A stretch of 64,000 bases of DNA from Rubrivivax sp. (GTDB lineage: Bacteria > Pseudomonadota > Gammaproteobacteria > Burkholderiales > Burkholderiaceae_C). Shown here piece after piece: positions 60,724 to 64,000 of the stretch. Each line of letters begins with the position of its first letter. Positions within the stretch are counted from its first letter, which is position 1. The notes under the pieces were generated by a model, which saw only the letters and a list, made by a program, of their open reading frames with translations, did not search any database and was not told where the DNA came from. The DNA lies in NCBI GenBank assembly GCA_019635315.1, contig JAHBZT010000005.1, forward strand, positions 1-64,000, read 5' to 3'. Both the position numbers and the translations under genes were made by a program.

Positions 60724-61269
60724 ATGCTCGTGCCGCGCCGCATCCAGCACTGCCGGGTCTGCGGCAGCCCGGCCGCCTACCGCGTGCCCGCCGACGACAA
60801 CCGCGAGCGCGCGGTCTGCACGAGCTGCGGCGAGATCCACTACGAGAACCCGCTCAACGTGGTCGGCACCGTGCCGGTCTGGGGCGACCAGGTGCTGCTG
60901 TGCCGGCGCGCGATCGAGCCGCGCCACGGGCTGTGGACGTTGCCGGCGGGCTTCATGGAGCTCGGCGAGACCACCGCCGAAGGCGCGCTGCGCGAGACCG
61001 ACGAGGAAGCCGGCGCGCGCATCGAGCTGCAGGGCCTGTTCACCGTGCTCAACGTCGTGCGCGTCGGCCAGGTGCACCTCTTCTACCGCGCGAGCATGCT
61101 GGACACCCATCTCGCGCCGGGCCCCGAGACGCTGGAGGCGCGCCTGTTCCGCGAGCACGAGCTGCCCTGGGACGAACTGGCCTTCCGCACCGTGCGGCGC
61201 ACGCTGGAGCACTTCTTCGAGGACCGCCGGCGCGGCAGCTTCGGCGTGCACGCCGGCGACATCGCCTGA
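60724..61269 (+). CDS. NUDIX hydrolase with zinc ribbon
   Basis: A 181-residue hydrolase. An N-terminal zinc ribbon (Cys10, Cys13, Cys32, Cys35) precedes the NUDIX fold. The NUDIX box at 76-98 is complete: Gly76, Glu82, Arg90-Glu91, Glu94-Glu95 and Gly97. The zinc ribbon recalls NADH pyrophosphatase-like enzymes, but the substrate is not known. Convergent with the GGDEF-EAL gene. Confidence 0.93.
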   Translation: MLVPRRIQHCRVCGSPAAYRVPADDNRERAVCTSCGEIHYENPLNVVGTVPVWGDQVLLCRRAIEPRHGLWTLPAGFMELGETTAEGALRETDEEAGARIELQGLFTVLNVVRVGQVHLFYRASMLDTHLAPGPETLEARLFREHELPWDELAFRTVRRTLEHFFEDRRRGSFGVHAGDIA

Positions 61270-61341
61270 GCCGCCCCGCAGCCTGCCCCTGCAGGGGGTC
61301 GAGGTGGCCGGCTGCGCCGGGCCGCCCCGACGGCGCAGCGC

Positions 61342-62982
61342 CTATGCGGTCGCCGTGACCGCCGGCCCGGTCGCGCCGTCGAAGCCCAGCGTCCACAAGG
61401 CCTCGAGCGTGCGCGCGTCGGCCACGCCTTCGGCCAGCGCCTGCAGTCCCAGGCCGTGGATCAGCGTGACCAGGCCCTGCGCGTAGTTGCGCACCGCGGC
61501 GTCGTCGGCGGCGCCGCGCAGGTGGCGCGGGTCCACCTTCACGTAGCGCACGCCGGCGGCGCGCAGCGCCGGCAGTTGCTGCGGCGCCGCGCCGGCATGT
61601 TCGATGCCCAGCGTCGCGCCCAGCGGGGCCCAGCGGGCGGCGGCGGCCTGCCAGGCGGCGATCGCGCCGCGGTCCGGTCCGGCGCTGCCGCCGCGTGCGC
61701 CCTCCACCCACTCCAGCGACAGCCGGGCCGCCTCGCGCGGGCGCGCCGCCAGCCGGACGGCGACCTGGTCGATGAAGCCGGGCAACTGCAGCGACGCGCT
61801 GGCGACGTGCACGGCGCGCGGGCGGGCGTCGGCGGCGACCGCGGCCAGCGCGAGGTCCAGCGCCGCCAGGTCCACCTGCGGCAGCAGCCGCGTGCGACGG
61901 GCCAGCGCCAGCCAGCGCGCCGCGGGCAGCCAGCAGCCGTCGGACTCCAGGCGCACGCGCAGCGGCGACTCCAGGTGGATCAGCGCCCCCTGGCGGTCGT
62001 GCACCGGATAGGCCGCGATCTCGGCGCGGCCGGCTTCCAGCGCCTCGGCGATCTGGGTGCGCCAGGCCCGTGCGCCGACCGGGCGGCCGCTGGCGTCGGC
62101 CGGCTGCTCGACGGCAACGCCGCCGTCGGCCTCGGCCTCGGCGCGCGCCAGCGCGGCATCGGCGGCGGCCAGCGCCTCGCCGGCGCCGACCGCGGCCAGG
62201 CCCTCGGCGGCGCCGAGCACGACCTCCACGCCCGCGGCAGCCAGCACCGGCGCGCTGGCCAGCGCGTCGTGCAGCGAACGCGCGGTCTCCTCGGCGACAC
62301 CGGCCACCGGCAGGCACAGCGCGAAGTCGCTGCCGCCCAGGCGGCCGGCGAAGGTGCCGGGCACGCGCTCGACATAGGCCTGCAGCAGGTCGGCCATCGC
62401 GCCCAGCAGCCGGTCGGTGGCCTCGAAGCCGTTGCGCGCATTCAGCGCGTCGAGCTGCAGCACGCGCAGCAGCAACAGGGCGACCGGCGGCGCGCCGACA
62501 TCGGCCAGGCGGTCGTGCAGGCGGCCGACGAAATGGGCGCGCACCGGCAGGCCGGTCACGGCGTCGGTCTGCGCCTGGCGCTGCAGCATCGCGACCTGCT
62601 GCGCCTGCGCCTCGGTCAGCGCCTGCAGGCGCCGGCCCATCGTGTCCAGGTGATCCAGCAGCGCACGCAGCTCCGCAGGCGCGGCGTCGGTGTCGGGCGC
62701 CCGGCCCTGGGCCAGGGCCTGCGCGACCGCCCGCTCCAGCGACTGCTGCCAGCGCCGCAGCACCAGCGCCGCGGCGGCGGCGGCAACGGCCGCGAACAGC
62801 GCCATCACGGCCGCGAGCGCCGCGACGGCGCCGCGCACGTCGGCCGCCGCCGAGGTCTGCAGCGCCTGCGGCGCCGCGAGCACCAGCCAGGCGAGCACGC
62901 CGGCCGCGGCCGCCAGCAGCGCAGCGGCGAGCCCGAGTGCCAGGCGAGCGGGGATGGTCATCGCGGCGGCCATCGCCGGCAT
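61342..62982 (-). CDS. Degenerate GGDEF-EAL domain membrane protein
   Basis: A 546-residue protein with two N-terminal transmembrane helices (about 12-34 and 48-70) joined by a short periplasmic loop, a HAMP-like linker, a GGDEF domain (about 125-270) and an EAL domain (about 300-540). Catalysis looks lost: the GGDEF site reads GGSDF, and the EAL site reads ESPLR instead of EALLR. It may sense c-di-GMP rather than make or break it, as LapD does. Starts at 62982, 62973 or 62961 are possible; none has a good ribosome site. Confidence 0.85.
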   Translation of the reverse strand: MPAMAAAMTIPARLALGLAAALLAAAAGVLAWLVLAAPQALQTSAAADVRGAVAALAAVMALFAAVAAAAAALVLRRWQQSLERAVAQALAQGRAPDTDAAPAELRALLDHLDTMGRRLQALTEAQAQQVAMLQRQAQTDAVTGLPVRAHFVGRLHDRLADVGAPPVALLLLRVLQLDALNARNGFEATDRLLGAMADLLQAYVERVPGTFAGRLGGSDFALCLPVAGVAEETARSLHDALASAPVLAAAGVEVVLGAAEGLAAVGAGEALAAADAALARAEAEADGGVAVEQPADASGRPVGARAWRTQIAEALEAGRAEIAAYPVHDRQGALIHLESPLRVRLESDGCWLPAARWLALARRTRLLPQVDLAALDLALAAVAADARPRAVHVASASLQLPGFIDQVAVRLAARPREAARLSLEWVEGARGGSAGPDRGAIAAWQAAAARWAPLGATLGIEHAGAAPQQLPALRAAGVRYVKVDPRHLRGAADDAAVRNYAQGLVTLIHGLGLQALAEGVADARTLEALWTLGFDGATGPAVTATA

Positions 62983-63107
62983 GGTACGAGAGCCCCGGCC
63001 ACGAAGGGCACGACACATCGCACGAAGCAGGCGCCGCTGCGCTCCAAAGCACGAAGCCCGCACGGGGCGGGCTTCGGCGAACGGGGTGCGGGCTCGGATC
63101 GGGCCGT

Positions 63108-64000
63108 TCAGGCCGTCGCGGCGCGCAGCTTGAAGGAGAACTCCTGCAGCGCGGCGATGCCGCTGTCCTCGGCCTTGCGGCACCAGGCCTGCAGGTCGGC
63201 GACCAGCTGCTCGGCCGACACGTTGGTGCGCGTCCACAGCTGGCGCAGTTCCTCGCGCATCGCCACCAGCTTGGCCAGGCTGGGGCTGGCACCCAGCGCC
63301 TGCTGCAGGCTGGGCTTGACGGTCTGCGGGATCTTGTCCTCGTCGCGGTGCAGCCAGGCCTTGGCCAGGCGCAGGTCCTTCAGCCGCGCGGTATTCGCGG
63401 CACCGGACTGCTTCAGGCGCTCCATCTCGGCGGCCACGGCACGCTTCATCTCGGCGCCGTACTTGGCCATCACCTCGTAGCGGTTGGCGATCAGCGCCTG
63501 CAGCGTCTGCCCGTCGGCCACCGGCTTCACGGCGCCCAGCGCCAGCCTGGGCGGCGTCTTGCGCACCTTGGCCAGGCCGGCCATCTCGAGCAGGCGGATG
63601 TACATCCAGCCGATGTCGAACTCGTACCACTTGACCGACAGCTTGGCGCTCGTCGGGTAGGTGTGGTGGTTGTTGTGCAGTTCCTCGCCGCCGATCAGGA
63701 TGCCCCAGGGCGAGACGTTGGTCGAGGCGTCCGGGGCCTCGAAGTTGCGGTAGCCCCACCAGTGGCCCAGGCCGTTGATGATGCCGGCCGCGGTGACCGG
63801 GATCCAGGCCATCTGCACCGCCCACACCGCCGCGCCGGCAGCGCCGAACAGCAGCAGGTCCAGGATCAGCAGCAGGCCCACGCCCTGCCAAGTGTAGCGG
63901 CTGTAGACATGGCGCTCGACCCAGTCGTCCGGCGTGCCGTGGCCGTACTTGTCCATCGTCGGCTGCACGCGGCTCTCGGCGCGGTACAGCTCCACGCCCT
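63108..64000 (-). CDS. Fatty acid (acyl-CoA) desaturase, N terminus outside window
   Basis: Membrane diiron desaturase; the 5' end lies beyond base 64000, so only the C-terminal 297 or so residues are seen. Two transmembrane segments (LLLILDLLLFGAAGAAVW and the next) are followed by GGEELHNNHHTYP, the third histidine box, and GHWWGYRNFE. The first histidine boxes must be upstream. The long soluble C-terminal region, rich in charged helices, is usual for this proteobacterial type. It introduces double bonds into membrane lipids. Confidence 0.93.
   Translation of the reverse strand, partial: GVELYRAESRVQPTMDKYGHGTPDDWVERHVYSRYTWQGVGLLLILDLLLFGAAGAAVWAVQMAWIPVTAAGIINGLGHWWGYRNFEAPDASTNVSPWGILIGGEELHNNHHTYPTSAKLSVKWYEFDIGWMYIRLLEMAGLAKVRKTPPRLALGAVKPVADGQTLQALIANRYEVMAKYGAEMKRAVAAEMERLKQSGAANTARLKDLRLAKAWLHRDEDKIPQTVKPSLQQALGASPSLAKLVAMREELRQLWTRTNVSAEQLVADLQAWCRKAEDSGIAALQEFSFKLRAATA

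Overview
The window is chromosomal DNA from a very GC-rich betaproteobacterium, most likely a Burkholderiales member of the Rubrivivax/Leptothrix/Ideonella type. This is inferred from strong G/C third-position bias, a phaC-phaA-phaB polyhydroxybutyrate operon, a PEP-CTERM exported protein, the zipA-smc-ligA neighbourhood, PilU next to dap genes, and many small families typical of that order (DUF2788, DUF2189, DUF456, Tim44-like, Cdd1). No rRNA, tRNA, CRISPR array, insertion sequence or prophage gene was seen. About 57 protein genes are supported; nearly all are core housekeeping or conserved accessory genes.

Layout. 1-5.3 kb: a pair of inverted attC-like elements, a small membrane protein, a 0.5 kb gene-free stretch, divergent ybbA-like ATPase and tesA-like esterase, a FecR/DUF6600 envelope protein and peptide deformylase. 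5.3-18.7 kb: an ArsB/NhaD-type transporter, ligA, glutathione reductase, a cNMP-binding patatin phospholipase, a GNAT enzyme, zipA and smc, then divergently queF and a small SET-domain protein. 18.6-20.4 kb: a repeat-rich 400-bp palindrome beside an AlkB-like membrane monooxygenase. 20.4-28.5 kb: dapC-dapD-pilU-dapE-prmB-ABC-F-ohr, a lysine/peptidoglycan precursor set with a twitching ATPase inside it. 28.5-32.4 kb: a PEP-CTERM choice-of-anchor I protein behind Pho-box-like repeats, asparaginase, and lexA with two LexA boxes followed by a helix-hairpin-helix Cdd1 protein.

32.5-43.7 kb: penicillin acylase family enzyme, two tandem related small proteins of unknown family, msrA, glutaryl-CoA dehydrogenase, YdcF protein, an 87-bp tandem repeat, DUF456, a Tim44-domain protein, an S9 peptidase lipoprotein and a PF10118 hydrolase. 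43.7-54.3 kb: purL, map, glnD, a 0.76 kb block of interleaved inverted repeats, mnmH, DUF2189 and DUF2788. 54.3-64 kb: the phaCAB operon (leftward), a small membrane protein overlapping pgeF, a maiA/FAH-type ring-cleavage pair, a NUDIX hydrolase, a degenerate GGDEF-EAL protein, and a fatty acid desaturase cut by the window end.

The most distinctive content is not in the genes but between them: several unrelated large inverted repeats, two tandem repeat arrays, and two short duplicated gene 3' ends (gcdH and phaB). Regulatory sites that look real are the two LexA boxes before lexA, the paired 11-bp-spaced GTCAC repeats before the PEP-CTERM gene, and a 16-bp perfect palindrome before phaC. I did not find a clearly new multi-gene system; the tandem small-protein pair, the interleaved repeat block and the degenerate c-di-GMP protein are the best candidates for follow-up.
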